NCBI GenBank assembly: GCA_014649555.1
Contig: BMTG01000009.1
Location: 310,001 to 374,000 of the forward strand
Direction of reading: 5' to 3'
Origin: Streptomyces globisporus
Lineage (GTDB): Bacteria > Actinomycetota > Actinomycetes > Streptomycetales > Streptomycetaceae
DNA: 64,000 nt
This document shows positions 51,431 through 61,091 of this stretch, one piece after another; the stretch's first letter is position 1; every line of letters begins with the position of its first letter. The notes beneath the pieces were generated by a model that did not search any database, was not told the DNA's origin, and saw nothing but the letters and a program-made list of their open reading frames with translations. The translations under genes and the position numbers were made by a program.

Positions 51431-54247
51431 CTACTTCTTGCGACGGCGACCGCCGCCCCCGCTCTTCTGGGCCTTGCGGCGCTCCGCACGCGTCAGGCCG
51501 TCGGCCGACCGCGTGGTGCCGGAGGCATCGTCGTTGGCGAAGTCGCCCTCGACGACACCGCCCTCGCCGTCCACCGTGGGAGCGGAGAAGTGGAGCCGGT
51601 CCGGCCGCTGCGGGGCCTCCAGGCCCTTGGCGCGGATCTGCGGGGCAGCGGCGGCGCCCTCCTTCTCCAGGGAGGGGCGCTCGGCGCCGTCCTGCACAGG
51701 AACCTCCTCGACCTGCTGCTCGACCTGGACCTCCAGGTTGAACAGGTAGCCGACGGACTCCTCCTTGATGCCCTCCATCATGGCGTTGAACATGTCGAAG
51801 CCCTCGCGCTGGTACTCGACCAGCGGGTCCTTCTGCGCCATGGCCCGCAGGCCGATGCCCTCCTGGAGGTAGTCCATCTCGTAGAGGTGCTCGCGCCACT
51901 TGCGGTCGAGCACCGAGAGGACGACGCGGCGCTCCAGCTCACGCATGATGTCGGAGCCGAGGGTGCTCTCGCGCTCCTCGTACTGCTCGTGGATGTCGTT
52001 CTTGACCGACTCGGCGATGAACTCGGCGGTGACGCCCGCCAGGTCCCCGGCCGCCTCCTCCAGCTCCTCGACGGTGACCTTCACCGGGTAGAGCTGCTTG
52101 AAGGCGCCCCACAGCCGGTCCAGGTCCCACTCCTCGGCGAAGCCCTCGGCGGTTTCCTGCCGGATGTAGTCGTCGATCGTGTCGTCCATGAAGTGCCGGA
52201 TCTGCTCCTGGAGGTCCTCGCCCTCCAGAACGCGGCGGCGCTCGCCATAGATGACCTCGCGCTGCCGGTTGAGCACCTCGTCGTACTTCAGGACGTTCTT
52301 ACGCGTCTCGAAGTTCTGCTGCTCGACCTGCGACTGGGCGGAGGCGATGGCGCGGGTGACCATCTTGTTCTCGATCGGGACGTCGTCCGGCACGTTCGCC
52401 ATCGACATGACGCGCTCGACCATCTGGGCCTTGAACAGGCGCATCAGGTCGTCGCCCAGCGACAGGTAGAAACGGGACTCGCCCGGGTCGCCCTGACGGC
52501 CGGAACGACCGCGCAGCTGGTTGTCGATACGGCGCGACTCGTGGCGCTCGGTGCCCAGCACGTAGAGCCCGCCGAGCTCCTTGACCTCTTCGAACTCCGC
52601 CTTCACGGCCTGCTCGGCCGCCTCCAGCGCGGCGGGCAGCGCGGCCGCCCACTCCTCGACGTTCTCCACCGGGTCGAGGCCTCGCTGGCGCAGCTCCGCC
52701 TCGGCGAGGTCGTCCGGGTTGCCGCCGAGCTTGATGTCGGTGCCTCGTCCGGCCATGTTCGTCGCGACGGTGACGGCGCCCTTGCGGCCCGCCTGGGCGA
52801 CGATCGTCGCCTCCCGGTCGTGCTGCTTGGCGTTGAGGACCTCGTGCTGGACGCCGCGCTTGGAGAGCTGCTGCGAGAGGTACTCGGACTTCTCGACCGA
52901 GGTGGTGCCGACCAGGATCGGCTGGCCCTTCTCGTGCTTCTCGGCGATGTCGTCGACGACCGCGGCGAACTTCGCGACCTCGGTGCGGTAGATCAGGTCC
53001 GACTGGTCGGCACGGACCATCGGCCGGTTCGTCGGGATCGGCACCACGCCGAGCTTGTAGATCTGGTGGAACTCGGCGGCCTCGGTCATCGCCGTACCGG
53101 TCATGCCGGAGAGCTTGTCGTAGAGGCGGAAGAAGTTCTGCAGAGTGATCGTGGCGAGGGTCTGGTTCTCGTCCTTGATGTCCACCCCTTCCTTCGCCTC
53201 GATCGCCTGGTGCATGCCCTCGTTGTAGCGGCGGCCGGCGAGGATACGGCCGGTGTGCTCGTCGACGATCATGACTTCGCCGTCGATGACGACGTAGTCC
53301 TTGTCCTTCTTGAACAGTTCCTTCGCCTTGATGGCGTTGTTCAGATAGCCGACGAGCGGGGTGTTCACCGACTCGTAGAGGTTGTCGATGCCGAGCCAGT
53401 CCTCGACCTTGGCGACGCCGGACTCGTGGATGGCCACGGTCCGCTTCTTCTCGTCGACCTCGTAGTCGCCGGTCTCCTCGATGCCCTTGAGCTGGTTGCC
53501 CGCCTCGCCCTTGGTGAGGCGCGTGACCAGCTTGGCGAAGTCGCCGTACCACTTGGTGGCCTGGTCGGCCGGGCCCGAGATGATCAGCGGCGTACGGGCC
53601 TCGTCGACGAGGATCGAGTCGACCTCGTCGACCACGGCGAAGTTGTGGCCGCGCTGGACGAGCTCGTCCTTGGACCACGCCATGTTGTCGCGGAGGTAGT
53701 CGAAGCCGAACTCGTTGTTCGTGCCGTACGTGATGTCGCAGGCGTACTGCTCGCGGCGCTGGGCCGGGGTCATGTTGGCGACGATGCAGCCGACGGACAG
53801 ACCCAGGAACTTGTGGACCCGGCCCATCAGCTCGGAGTCACGCTCGGCGAGATAGTCGTTCACCGTGATCAGGTGCACACCCTTGCCGGAGAGCGCGTTC
53901 AGATACGTGGGCAGGGTGCCGACGAGGGTCTTGCCCTCACCGGTCTTCATCTCGGCCACATAGCCGAGGTGCAGGGCGGCTCCGCCCATCATCTGCACGT
54001 CGTAGTGGCGCTGTCCGAGGACGCGCTTCGCGGCCTCACGGACCGTGGCGAACGCTTCGGGAAGCAGGTCGTCCAGGCTCTCGCCGTCCGCGTACCGTTC
54101 CTTGTACTCGTCGGTGAGCGCCCGCAGCTCGGCGTCGGAGAGGTTGACGAAGTCCTCTTCGATGGAGCTGACCTGGTCCGCGATGCGGTGCAGTTTGCGC
54201 AGGATCTTGCCTTCGCCTGCACGCATGAGCTTGTTGAAGACGGACAC
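51431..54247 (-). CDS. secA: Preprotein translocase ATPase SecA
   Basis: 938 residues from the GTG at 54247 (AAGGAG 10 nt upstream). It drives secreted proteins through SecYEG using ATP. Walker A region is [15 protein letters not shown], the DEAD-type box is in [19 protein letters not shown], the second nucleotide-binding fold has [16 protein letters not shown] and the arginine-finger block [18 protein letters not shown]. The preprotein cross-linking domain and helical scaffold follow. The C-terminus ends in a basic GGGGRRRKK tail without the CxC-x8-CH zinc motif found in many proteobacterial SecAs. A TATAAG (complement of 54398-54403) may be its -10 box, giving a leader of about 150 nt. Confidence 0.97.
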   Translation of the reverse strand: MSVFNKLMRAGEGKILRKLHRIADQVSSIEEDFVNLSDAELRALTDEYKERYADGESLDDLLPEAFATVREAAKRVLGQRHYDVQMMGGAALHLGYVAEMKTGEGKTLVGTLPTYLNALSGKGVHLITVNDYLAERDSELMGRVHKFLGLSVGCIVANMTPAQRREQYACDITYGTNNEFGFDYLRDNMAWSKDELVQRGHNFAVVDEVDSILVDEARTPLIISGPADQATKWYGDFAKLVTRLTKGEAGNQLKGIEETGDYEVDEKKRTVAIHESGVAKVEDWLGIDNLYESVNTPLVGYLNNAIKAKELFKKDKDYVVIDGEVMIVDEHTGRILAGRRYNEGMHQAIEAKEGVDIKDENQTLATITLQNFFRLYDKLSGMTGTAMTEAAEFHQIYKLGVVPIPTNRPMVRADQSDLIYRTEVAKFAAVVDDIAEKHEKGQPILVGTTSVEKSEYLSQQLSKRGVQHEVLNAKQHDREATIVAQAGRKGAVTVATNMAGRGTDIKLGGNPDDLAEAELRQRGLDPVENVEEWAAALPAALEAAEQAVKAEFEEVKELGGLYVLGTERHESRRIDNQLRGRSGRQGDPGESRFYLSLGDDLMRLFKAQMVERVMSMANVPDDVPIENKMVTRAIASAQSQVEQQNFETRKNVLKYDEVLNRQREVIYGERRRVLEGEDLQEQIRHFMDDTIDDYIRQETAEGFAEEWDLDRLWGAFKQLYPVKVTVEELEEAAGDLAGVTAEFIAESVKNDIHEQYEERESTLGSDIMRELERRVVLSVLDRKWREHLYEMDYLQEGIGLRAMAQKDPLVEYQREGFDMFNAMMEGIKEESVGYLFNLEVQVEQQVEEVPVQDGAERPSLEKEGAAAAPQIRAKGLEAPQRPDRLHFSAPTVDGEGGVVEGDFANDDASGTTRSADGLTRAERRKAQKSGGGGRRRKK

Positions 54248-54485
54248 TGAGGCTGGTCTCCTTGCCGGTCGGGCCTGGCACTGGTCGTGTGATGGACTCT
54301 GGCGCGGGCACGGCAGGTGGGCCCCACCGCAACGGCCATCGTAAGCGAGGACACCACCGCGTCGGGAGGGCTGCCGTCGCGTGGACCTCACCGCACCCTT
54401 ATAGGACAACGGTCCAGAGGCACGGAAGGTGCCGGGAAGCCCGAAAGTGCTCGCATCACGGCGACCCGCTCACGAGAATCGGCCC

Positions 54486-55106
54486 ATGGAGCCGATCACC
54501 CTCACCACGGAACGCCTGGTCCTGCGGCCTTTCGGCCCGCAGGACACCCACCGGGTGCACGCCGCCTGCCAGGACCCGGACATCCAGCGCTGGACGGTGA
54601 TCCCCTCCCCGTACCGCCTCACCGACGCGGAACTGTTCACCACGACGCTCGCCCCGGCGGGCTGGCAGGACGACTCCGCCTACGGCTTCGCCCTGACCCT
54701 GCGGGGGAACGGGGCGCTCGTCGGGGCGCTCGGCATCGACCGCCGCAGCCGTCCGGGGACGTACGAGGTGGGCTACTGGTCCACCAAGGAGCACCGCGGC
54801 AACGGCTACGTCATCGAGGCGGTGCTCGGCTCCGCCCGCTGGGCCTTCCTCTCGCTCGGGGCGGACCGGCTGGAGTGGCGGGCCGAAATCGGCAATCTCG
54901 CCTCGCGGGCCGTCGCCCTGCGGGCGGGGTTCCGGCTGGAGGGCGAACAGCGGTCCGGGCTGCTCAACAAGGGCGTGCGGCGTGACGCCTGGACGGCGGC
55001 CCTGCTCCCGTCCGACCTCGGGCTCGCGGGCACCCACCCGTACGTCCCCGGGCGGCACGCACCCCGGCCCGACGGAGCCCCGGATTCCGTGCGCCGGCCC
55101 GCCTGA
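54486..55106 (+). CDS. GNAT-family N-acetyltransferase (RimJ/RimL-type)
   Basis: 206 residues from the ATG at 54486. Typical start LTTERLVLRPFGPQDTHRVHAAC, acetyl-CoA loop region VGYWSTKEHRGNGYVIEAVLG (R/Q-x-x-G-x-G/A), and GFRLEGEQRSGLLNKGVRRDAW near the end, as in the RimJ/RimL group (N-terminal or small-molecule acetylation). The last about 30 residues are a Pro/Arg-rich extension. Divergent from secA and possibly followed by the YcaQ-like gene, which has its own promoter. Confidence 0.9.
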   Translation: MEPITLTTERLVLRPFGPQDTHRVHAACQDPDIQRWTVIPSPYRLTDAELFTTTLAPAGWQDDSAYGFALTLRGNGALVGALGIDRRSRPGTYEVGYWSTKEHRGNGYVIEAVLGSARWAFLSLGADRLEWRAEIGNLASRAVALRAGFRLEGEQRSGLLNKGVRRDAWTAALLPSDLGLAGTHPYVPGRHAPRPDGAPDSVRRPA

Positions 55107-55141
55107 CCCCCGCGGTCCCGGGGGCGGATTCCGGGGCCGGA

Positions 55142-55164
55142 CTGTCAGTGGCGCCGTCTAGGGT
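55142..55164 (+). promoter_or_regulatory. RecA-NDp/PafBC-type DNA-damage promoter
   Basis: CTGTCAGTG at 55142-55150, exactly 8 nt, then TAGGGT at 55159-55164. This fits tTGTCRgtg-N8-TAnnnT at all positions but the first. The expected transcription start (about 55171) coincides with the ATG at 55172, so the mRNA would be leaderless. The gene encodes a DNA-repair glycosylase, which fits damage induction. Confidence 0.65.
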
Positions 55165-55171
55165 TCGACGT

Positions 55172-56359
55172 ATGACGCCTGTGCCTCCTCCCGCAGTCGA
55201 ACTCTCCGCCGATCAGGCCCGCCGCATAGCCCTGCGCGCCCAGGGCTTTCTGGGGGCCCCGGACCGCCGGGCAGGAGTGCCGGGGGTGCTGCGCCACCTC
55301 GGCGCGGTCCAGCTGGACACGATCTCGGTGCTGGCCCGCTCGCACGAGCTGGTCCCCTACGCCCGGCTCGGCTCGGTGGGCCGCCGGACGGTGGAGGAAG
55401 CCTACTGGTCGGGCGGCCGCACCTTCGAGTACTGGTCGCACGCCGCGTGCATCCTGCCCGTCGAGGAGTGGCCGCACTTCGCGTTCCGCCGCCGCGCCTA
55501 CCGCTCCCGCCCGCACTGGCACCACGATCTGCCCGACGGGGTGTACGACACCGTGATCAGGCAGCTGCGCGACGAGGGCCCGCTGACGGCCACCGAGCTG
55601 GGCGGCGCGAAGAACGGCGGCGAGTGGTGGGACTGGTCGGCGTCCAAGGTCGCCGTCGAGCGGGCCCTGATGTACGGGGAGGTGGTGTGCACCGAGCGGC
55701 GCGGCTGGAAGCGGATCTACGACCTGGCCGAGCGGGCCATTCCGGACACCCTGCTGCACGACGAGCTGAGCGACGCCGAGTGCCGGCGGCGACTGGTGGC
55801 GCTGGCGGGCAGATCGCTGGGCGTCGGCACCCGTAGCGACATCGCGGACTACCACCGGCTGAAGGGCGAGGAGTTCGACGCCGTGGTGGCGGACTCGGGG
55901 CTGGTCCCGGTCGTGGTGGAGGGCTGGACGAAGCCCGCCTGGGCGGACCCGGAGGCCCTCGCCAAGGAGCCGCGCGGCCGCCACCGTACGACGCTGCTGT
56001 CGCCGTTCGACTCCCTGATCTGGGAGCGGGCGCGCACGGAGCGGATCTTCGACTTCACGCACCGGCTGGAGGCCTACGTGCCCAAGCAGAAGCGGATCCA
56101 CGGCTATTTCGCGATGCCGTTGCTGGCGGGCGGGAAGCTCCAGGGCCGGGTCGACCCGGCGCGCGAGGGGACCACGCTGGTCGCCAAGCAGGCGTCGTTG
56201 GCCGGCCCGAAGGCCGTGGCCCCGATGGCCGAAGCACTGGTGGAGGCGGCGGCCTGGGTGGGCTGCACGGACATCCGGGTCGACCGGGTGGACGCGCCGG
56301 AGCTGCGCGAGCCGCTCCGGACGGAGATCGGCCACGCGTTCCGGCGCGCCGGTCGCTGA
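55172..56359 (+). CDS. YcaQ/AlkX-type DNA glycosylase (HTH_42 family)
   Basis: 395 residues from the ATG at 55172. The protein consists of tandem winged-helix modules of the AlkZ/YcaQ family, which unhook interstrand cross-links and remove bulky N-alkyl lesions. The catalytic motif of the family is Q-x-D or Q-x-Q; here it is QLD in HLGAVQLDTISVLARSHEL (about residues 42-44), the YcaQ (AlkX) version rather than the antibiotic-self-resistance AlkZ version. LLSPFDSLIWERARTERIFDF and EAYVPKQKRIHGYFAMPLL are further family blocks. It is convergent with the response regulator (4-nt gap). The promoter looks damage-inducible. Confidence 0.88.
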   Translation: MTPVPPPAVELSADQARRIALRAQGFLGAPDRRAGVPGVLRHLGAVQLDTISVLARSHELVPYARLGSVGRRTVEEAYWSGGRTFEYWSHAACILPVEEWPHFAFRRRAYRSRPHWHHDLPDGVYDTVIRQLRDEGPLTATELGGAKNGGEWWDWSASKVAVERALMYGEVVCTERRGWKRIYDLAERAIPDTLLHDELSDAECRRRLVALAGRSLGVGTRSDIADYHRLKGEEFDAVVADSGLVPVVVEGWTKPAWADPEALAKEPRGRHRTTLLSPFDSLIWERARTERIFDFTHRLEAYVPKQKRIHGYFAMPLLAGGKLQGRVDPAREGTTLVAKQASLAGPKAVAPMAEALVEAAAWVGCTDIRVDRVDAPELREPLRTEIGHAFRRAGR

Positions 56360-56363
56360 CCGG

Positions 56364-57119
56364 CTACCGGATCTCCAGGATCTTCTCGCGCATGGCATAG
56401 ACCACGGCTTCCATCCGGGAGTGCAGCTGCAGTTTCTCCAGGATATTGCGGACGTGGTTCTTCACCGTGTTCTCGGAAATGAACAACTCCTTGGCGATAT
56501 CCCGGTTGTTCATGCCGGTCGCCACGAGTTTCAGCACCTCCAGCTCGCGTTCGGTGAGCCGGGGCGCCGGAACGAGCCGCCGCTCGTCGGTGCGCTGGAT
56601 CATCGATTTGAACTCGGTGAGCAGCTTGGAGGCCATGGAGGGACTGATCTGGGACTGGCCATCGGCGACGGCGCGAATGGCCGTGGCGACCTCGTCGGTG
56701 GAGATCTCCTTCAGGAGATAGCCGGTCGCGCCCGCCTTGATCGCCTCGTAGAGGTCGGCCTCCTCGTCGCTGATCGTCAGCATGATGATCTTCGCGCTGG
56801 GGGCCACCTCCTTGATGGCGGTGCAGGCCTCGATGCCGCCGCGCTTGGGCATCCGGACATCCATCAGAACGATGTCGGGCAGCAGGTCGGCGGCCTTGTC
56901 GACCGCCTCGGAGCCGTCCCCGGCCTCGCCGATCACCTGGATGTCCTCCTCCTGCGCGAGGACGATCTCCAGGCCCCTGCGGAAGAGCGCGTGGTCATCG
57001 ACCACGAGGACCCTGATGGGCTCCTTGCGTGAAGCGCCGTCCGCGTCCGCGCCGGTGTACGCACCGGTGTCGTCGTCGGAGTCGTTCGCATCACGCATGG
57101 GCCCGAAGGTGTCCGCCAT
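56364..57119 (-). CDS. NarL/LuxR-type response regulator, orphan
   Basis: 251 residues from the ATG at 57119 with GGGGGAGGAACG upstream. A disordered acidic N-terminal extension of about 34 residues is unusual. The receiver domain (about 36-155) has [16 protein letters not shown], phosphoacceptor Asp in [14 protein letters not shown], and the conserved Lys in GYLLKEIS. The LuxR helix-turn-helix (about 186-245) has [36 protein letters not shown]. No sensor kinase gene is adjacent, so its partner, if any, lies elsewhere. Upstream hpf is separated by a strong terminator. Confidence 0.93.
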   Translation of the reverse strand: MADTFGPMRDANDSDDDTGAYTGADADGASRKEPIRVLVVDDHALFRRGLEIVLAQEEDIQVIGEAGDGSEAVDKAADLLPDIVLMDVRMPKRGGIEACTAIKEVAPSAKIIMLTISDEEADLYEAIKAGATGYLLKEISTDEVATAIRAVADGQSQISPSMASKLLTEFKSMIQRTDERRLVPAPRLTERELEVLKLVATGMNNRDIAKELFISENTVKNHVRNILEKLQLHSRMEAVVYAMREKILEIR

Positions 57120-57246
57120 CGTTCCTCCCCCTGAAGGCCACGGCCTGAAGTGTCGGTCGTTCGCCAACGGCACCTCACGGAACACCGATTGGCTCGGTCC
57201 GCCATGATTCCATGCCCCGGCCCCGGCACGGTGGTCCTGTGCCCGT

Positions 57247-57293
57247 GCGCGGGTGCCCCCGGTGGCGTGAAAACGCCCCGGGGGCACCCGCGC
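57247..57293 (-). terminator. hpf terminator
   Basis: A perfect 16-bp stem (57247-57262 with 57278-57293) with a 15-nt loop, starting 10 nt after the hpf stop codon. Confidence 0.8.
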
Positions 57294-57302
57294 GATGCGG
57301 CC

Positions 57303-57992
57303 TCAGCCGCCGAGCGCACCGCCCGCGCCGCCTGCCTCGTCCGCGGCGAGCGGGTCGGTCCTCAGGTGGATGACGCCGTAGTCGTAGGCGTGTCGCCGGT
57401 AGACGACGCTGGGCTCCTTCGTCTCGGAGTCGACGAACAAGTAGAAGTCGTGGCCGACCAGTTCCATCTCGTAGAGCGCCTGGTCGAGCGACATGGGTGC
57501 GGCGGTGTGGGTCTTCTCGCGCATCACGAGCGGCCCTTCGCCCTGCACTTCGAGCGAGCCGATCTTCGTGGTGGGGACGGGCGCCGGCGACTGGTCGCCG
57601 ACCAGCTCACCGTCCTCGTCGAACGACGCTACGCCGGGGACGACGTCCCCGACCTCGGCAGCCGACAGACGGCCGTTGCCACGGCGGCTGTAGCGCTTGT
57701 CGTGCTGCTTGCGCAGCCGGGCCTCCAGCTTTCCGGTGGCCAGATCAAGCGCTGCGTAGGGGTCGCCCGCCGCCGCTTCCGCCCGGATGACCGGTCCACG
57801 CGAGTGGAGTGTGATCTCCACCCGGTCGGAGCGGTCGGCCTGACGGGGATTCGGCTCCTTGGACACCTCGACGTCGACGCTGATCACCTTGCCGTCGAAC
57901 TTCTGGATCTTGTCCAGCTTCAGCTTCTCGGCCACGTGCTTGCGGAACCGCTCGGGCACCTCGGTCTTGCGGCCCTTGACGACGATGTCCAC
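57303..57992 (-). CDS. hpf: Long-form ribosome hibernation promoting factor
   Basis: 229 residues from the GTG at 57992 (CGGAG 8 nt upstream); frame continues upstream but that part is not conserved-looking. The N-terminal S30AE domain (about 1-100) has VKGRKTEVPERFRKHVAEKL and HSRGPVIRAEAAAGDPYAALDL; a linker leads to the C-terminal dimerisation domain (about 165-220) with MSLDQALYEMELVGHDFYLF and VVYRRHAYDYGVIHL. It binds 70S ribosomes and joins them into inactive 100S pairs in stationary phase or stress. Confidence 0.95.
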   Translation of the reverse strand: MDIVVKGRKTEVPERFRKHVAEKLKLDKIQKFDGKVISVDVEVSKEPNPRQADRSDRVEITLHSRGPVIRAEAAAGDPYAALDLATGKLEARLRKQHDKRYSRRGNGRLSAAEVGDVVPGVASFDEDGELVGDQSPAPVPTTKIGSLEVQGEGPLVMREKTHTAAPMSLDQALYEMELVGHDFYLFVDSETKEPSVVYRRHAYDYGVIHLRTDPLAADEAGGAGGALGG

Positions 57993-58319
57993 GCAGAACT
58001 CCGTTCCCGGATCGCCCCGCTCGATGGCGGAGCATCTCCCTTTCGCACCAGGCCCCGGAGATCCCCAGGGCCTCGGACTCGGTGGCTTTCGCCTCCTCCT
58101 CCCCCGCCGGAGGGATCGCAATCCCACCGACTTTGCGTGCCTCTCTTACCGGTGAGTTACCTGCCCGAAACCTGATGGTGCATTCATCGAGGTCCGGCCT
58201 TCACCGTTCCTCACAACCGAACATAGCCTGCGCACCCAGGTCTCGGCACCCGCTACTGGCGCGTACCTCCATTCAGGGGGCATTGCCCCCTCATTACCTG
58301 CAACGATGCAGATTCTCGG
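57993..58319. other. Intergenic region upstream of hpf
   Basis: 327 bp without a convincing gene. It holds the hpf promoter, not confidently located. A short hairpin (GGGGG/CCCCC with CATTG loop, 58275-58292) about 30 nt past the ComF gene may terminate the mtrA-lpqB-comF transcript. Confidence 0.4.
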
Positions 58320-59099
58320 TCAGTTCCGGTTTATTTCGAAGGCGGAGGGAGAAGCTGCGACGACCGCCGCCCGGCACCCTCCGCGGACGGAGGGCTCCCG
58401 ATCGGCTCGGCGCCCCTCGCCGACGGCCCGCGCCGCCTCCGCCAGCGTCGATCCCGTCGTCAACAGATCGTCGACCAGGATCACCCGGTCGTGACGGAGG
58501 AGTCCGCGTCGGAGGAGTCGCTCCCCCGCCGCCGTGAGCTCCAGTGCGCCGGCCAGGTTCGCCCGCCGCTGCCGCGCCCCGAGCCTCGACTGGTCGGCGA
58601 CCTCACGCCGCTGCCGGAGCAGCGGAAGCACCCGGGCCGGCAGACCCGCGCGCCGCAGTTCGCGCGCGGCCGCGACGGCGATCCTGCGCACCGGATCATG
58701 GCCACGGGCGGCGGTCGCGGAACGCGCGGAGGGCACGGGTACCAGAAGCAGAGGCGGCGCAGCCCGCAGGGCCCCTGCCCTGCCGGGCGTCGCCGCACCG
58801 CCCGGCTGCCCCGTCCCGGCCCGTACACAACCCGCCAGAGCCCGTCCGAGCGCACCTGCCAGCCCGAGTGCCCCGCGCTCCTTGTGGGCCAGCAGAACCG
58901 CACGTACGGCGTTCTCGTACGGCGCGGCCGCGTACACCGCCGGAAGCCCCGGCGGCCCGGGCGACGGGCGGACCCGGCGGGCGGGCCCGCCCGACAGCGC
59001 GGCCCCGCAGACCGCGCACAGCTCGGTGCGCGGTCTGCCGCAGCCGGCGCAGGCCACCGGCAGAAGCAGACCGGACAGCTCCCGCCACACGTTCCGCAT
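58320..59099 (-). CDS. ComF-family phosphoribosyltransferase-like protein
   Basis: 259 residues from the ATG at 59099. An N-terminal four-cysteine zinc finger (CAGCGRPRTELCAVC, about 17-31) is followed by a type I phosphoribosyltransferase domain with VPVPSARSATAARGHDP and the PRPP loop VILVDDLLTTGSTLAEAA. Relatives take part in DNA uptake in competent bacteria, but in actinobacteria the role is undefined. It lies downstream of lpqB on the same strand (117-nt gap), as in other actinobacteria. Confidence 0.9.
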   Translation of the reverse strand: MRNVWRELSGLLLPVACAGCGRPRTELCAVCGAALSGGPARRVRPSPGPPGLPAVYAAAPYENAVRAVLLAHKERGALGLAGALGRALAGCVRAGTGQPGGAATPGRAGALRAAPPLLLVPVPSARSATAARGHDPVRRIAVAAARELRRAGLPARVLPLLRQRREVADQSRLGARQRRANLAGALELTAAGERLLRRGLLRHDRVILVDDLLTTGSTLAEAARAVGEGRRADREPSVRGGCRAAVVAASPSAFEINRN

Positions 59100-59216
59100 G
59101 ACCCCACTGTGCCGCGCCCACCAGGACCGGACCACCCCTGTGGAAAACCCCGGAAACCCGGCCGGAGAGCCGACGCTCCACCCGGAATCCCGGGCGGAGC
59201 CACATCGGCTCCCGGA

Positions 59217-61091
59217 TCAGCCGGGGTAGACCAAGGCCTTGCCCTTCTTGAGGACCGTCTGCCAGTTGTCCCCCGGCGAGAGCTTCACGATGCCGTCGTC
59301 GACGGTCTCCGCCATCAGCGGAAGCTGTTCGTCGTCCGCCGCGGCGACCGACTGGACCTGGTTCACCCCGGGCAGCGCCCCCGAGGCCGACGTGGACCCG
59401 TCAGCCTGCACGTAACGCACCTGCTGGACGCCGCCCTCCTCCTTGCCGACCACCACCAGACGGCTGCGTCCCGACCAGGAGATGGCCGAAACGTCCGCAA
59501 GCTGAGGTGCGGCCTGACGCAGATCCTCGACCGAGATCTCGGGTGCCACGGAGGACCCCCGGCGCTCGACCCGGCCGATGTTCAGCGTCGTACGGCCGTC
59601 CTTCGTCAGCAGCAGAGCGATCCGCACGCCGTCCGCGGACATCCGGAGCTCCTCGATCCGGGCGCCGTCGAGGCCGGGCACCCGGACCTCCTGGGGCTCG
59701 CCCGTGCCGTCGGCCAGCCGCAGCAGCCTGGGTCCTGCCGGATCACGGTCGGCGACCCACAGGTCGCCGCGGCCGTCCCAGCTCGGCGGCGACAGCCGGT
59801 CCGCGGCCTTCTTCGCCCCGCTGGTGACGAGGGGCTCGGCCAGTTCCCCCTCCGTCTCCAGGGAGGAAATGTAGAGGTGCTGCCCGGAGGAGGAGACCGC
59901 GGCGGCCCGCTCCTCGTCCCGGGCCACCCCGACGGATCCCATCGGGACGGTGCCCGCTCCCAGCGGACCGGTCACGGGCTCGGGTGTCCCGGTGTCGCCC
60001 GTGGCGCCGAGGACTCGCTCCACCTGGCCCTTGTCGTTGATGAAGTACTGGCTGTCGTCCCCTTCGGAGCCACGGTCGGCGGAGAACTCCGGCGCGTCGT
60101 CGGCGTCCAGCTCGCAGAGCCGGCCCTCGCCGCCCTCCAGCTCCACCCGCTCGACCCGGGCCGAGGTCAGGTCCCGGAGCGTGAACAGCACCTGGGCGGC
60201 CATCATCCGGCAGGCGCTCCGGCCCGCCGTGTCGGCCTTCTGGTTGAGCGGTACCTTCAGGACGTTCTGATCGTCCGGCGCCAGCGCGGTGACGCCCTTG
60301 CGCAGGGCGGTCCCCGTCGGGAACCGGGAATCGACGACGGGCCGCAGCCAGTTCGTCGGCCCGGCCAGCAGCGTCCTGACGGTCTGCGTCGCGGTGTCCA
60401 TGCGCGTGACGGGATCCGTACGGTTGCGTACGTAGACGGGGTCGGCGACGAGCGTCGACCGGCCGTTCGTGGCCCCGGTGGCGTAGTAGTACTTGTTCAC
60501 GGAGCGGTAGAGCCGCTTGAAGTCGGACTGCCCGAGGACCAGGCCGTCCGGCACGACGTCGATGCGCCACTCCTTCTTCCCCTCCGCCACCTGCTCCAGC
60601 ACCAGGTGCAGGGTCTGGGCGTAGGCGATGGGCGCGAGCGGCTGGTAGGAGCTCTGGGCGTCGACCGTCGCGACCTTGTCGCCGGTCAGCGTGTAGGTCG
60701 TCTCCCGGTCCCGGGTGGCCCGGTTGTCCTCGTCGTGGAGGAGAGGGCCGCTGCGGTTGGGGGCCTGGGCCAGCACCGTGGTGGTCCCGCCCGGCTGCCA
60801 GGTGCGCCGGGCGTCCGCACTCAGATATTTCCGGGTGGTCGCGAACGCGGGATCGTCACTGGTCATCGACTCCAGGAAGCCGTCGACGATCTCGCTGGGC
60901 GGCGCGCCTTCCCGGGGTGCCACCGCATACACCTGCACCTGGGAGTCCCCGGGCTGCGAGGCGTCGACCGCCTTGACGTCCCCGGTCACCGGCATCGAGC
61001 CGCAGCCGGCCAGCACAACGACGCCGCAGCCGAGCAGCACGGATATCCGCACCGCCCGTCCATGGCCGCCCTGACGGCGGTCAGTACCCAC
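59217..61091 (-). CDS. lpqB: Lipoprotein LpqB (MtrAB-associated)
   Basis: 624 residues from the GTG at 61091, which overlaps the mtrB stop (GTG...TGA, 11 nt) behind AGGAGG. The lipobox LAGC (signal VRISVLLGCGVVVLAGC) makes it a membrane-anchored surface lipoprotein. A GerMN-type domain (about 40-290) is followed by a beta-propeller-like C-terminal half (about 310-600). In mycobacteria LpqB interacts with the sensor MtrB and tunes MtrA signalling, affecting division and envelope; the same is likely here since the genes are translationally coupled. Confidence 0.95.
   Translation of the reverse strand: MGTDRRQGGHGRAVRISVLLGCGVVVLAGCGSMPVTGDVKAVDASQPGDSQVQVYAVAPREGAPPSEIVDGFLESMTSDDPAFATTRKYLSADARRTWQPGGTTTVLAQAPNRSGPLLHDEDNRATRDRETTYTLTGDKVATVDAQSSYQPLAPIAYAQTLHLVLEQVAEGKKEWRIDVVPDGLVLGQSDFKRLYRSVNKYYYATGATNGRSTLVADPVYVRNRTDPVTRMDTATQTVRTLLAGPTNWLRPVVDSRFPTGTALRKGVTALAPDDQNVLKVPLNQKADTAGRSACRMMAAQVLFTLRDLTSARVERVELEGGEGRLCELDADDAPEFSADRGSEGDDSQYFINDKGQVERVLGATGDTGTPEPVTGPLGAGTVPMGSVGVARDEERAAAVSSSGQHLYISSLETEGELAEPLVTSGAKKAADRLSPPSWDGRGDLWVADRDPAGPRLLRLADGTGEPQEVRVPGLDGARIEELRMSADGVRIALLLTKDGRTTLNIGRVERRGSSVAPEISVEDLRQAAPQLADVSAISWSGRSRLVVVGKEEGGVQQVRYVQADGSTSASGALPGVNQVQSVAAADDEQLPLMAETVDDGIVKLSPGDNWQTVLKKGKALVYPG

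Noticed and set aside
51029-54250. 1073-codon open frame antisense to secA
   Set aside because: Leu/Val/Asp-rich mirror of secA codons with no recognisable domain.
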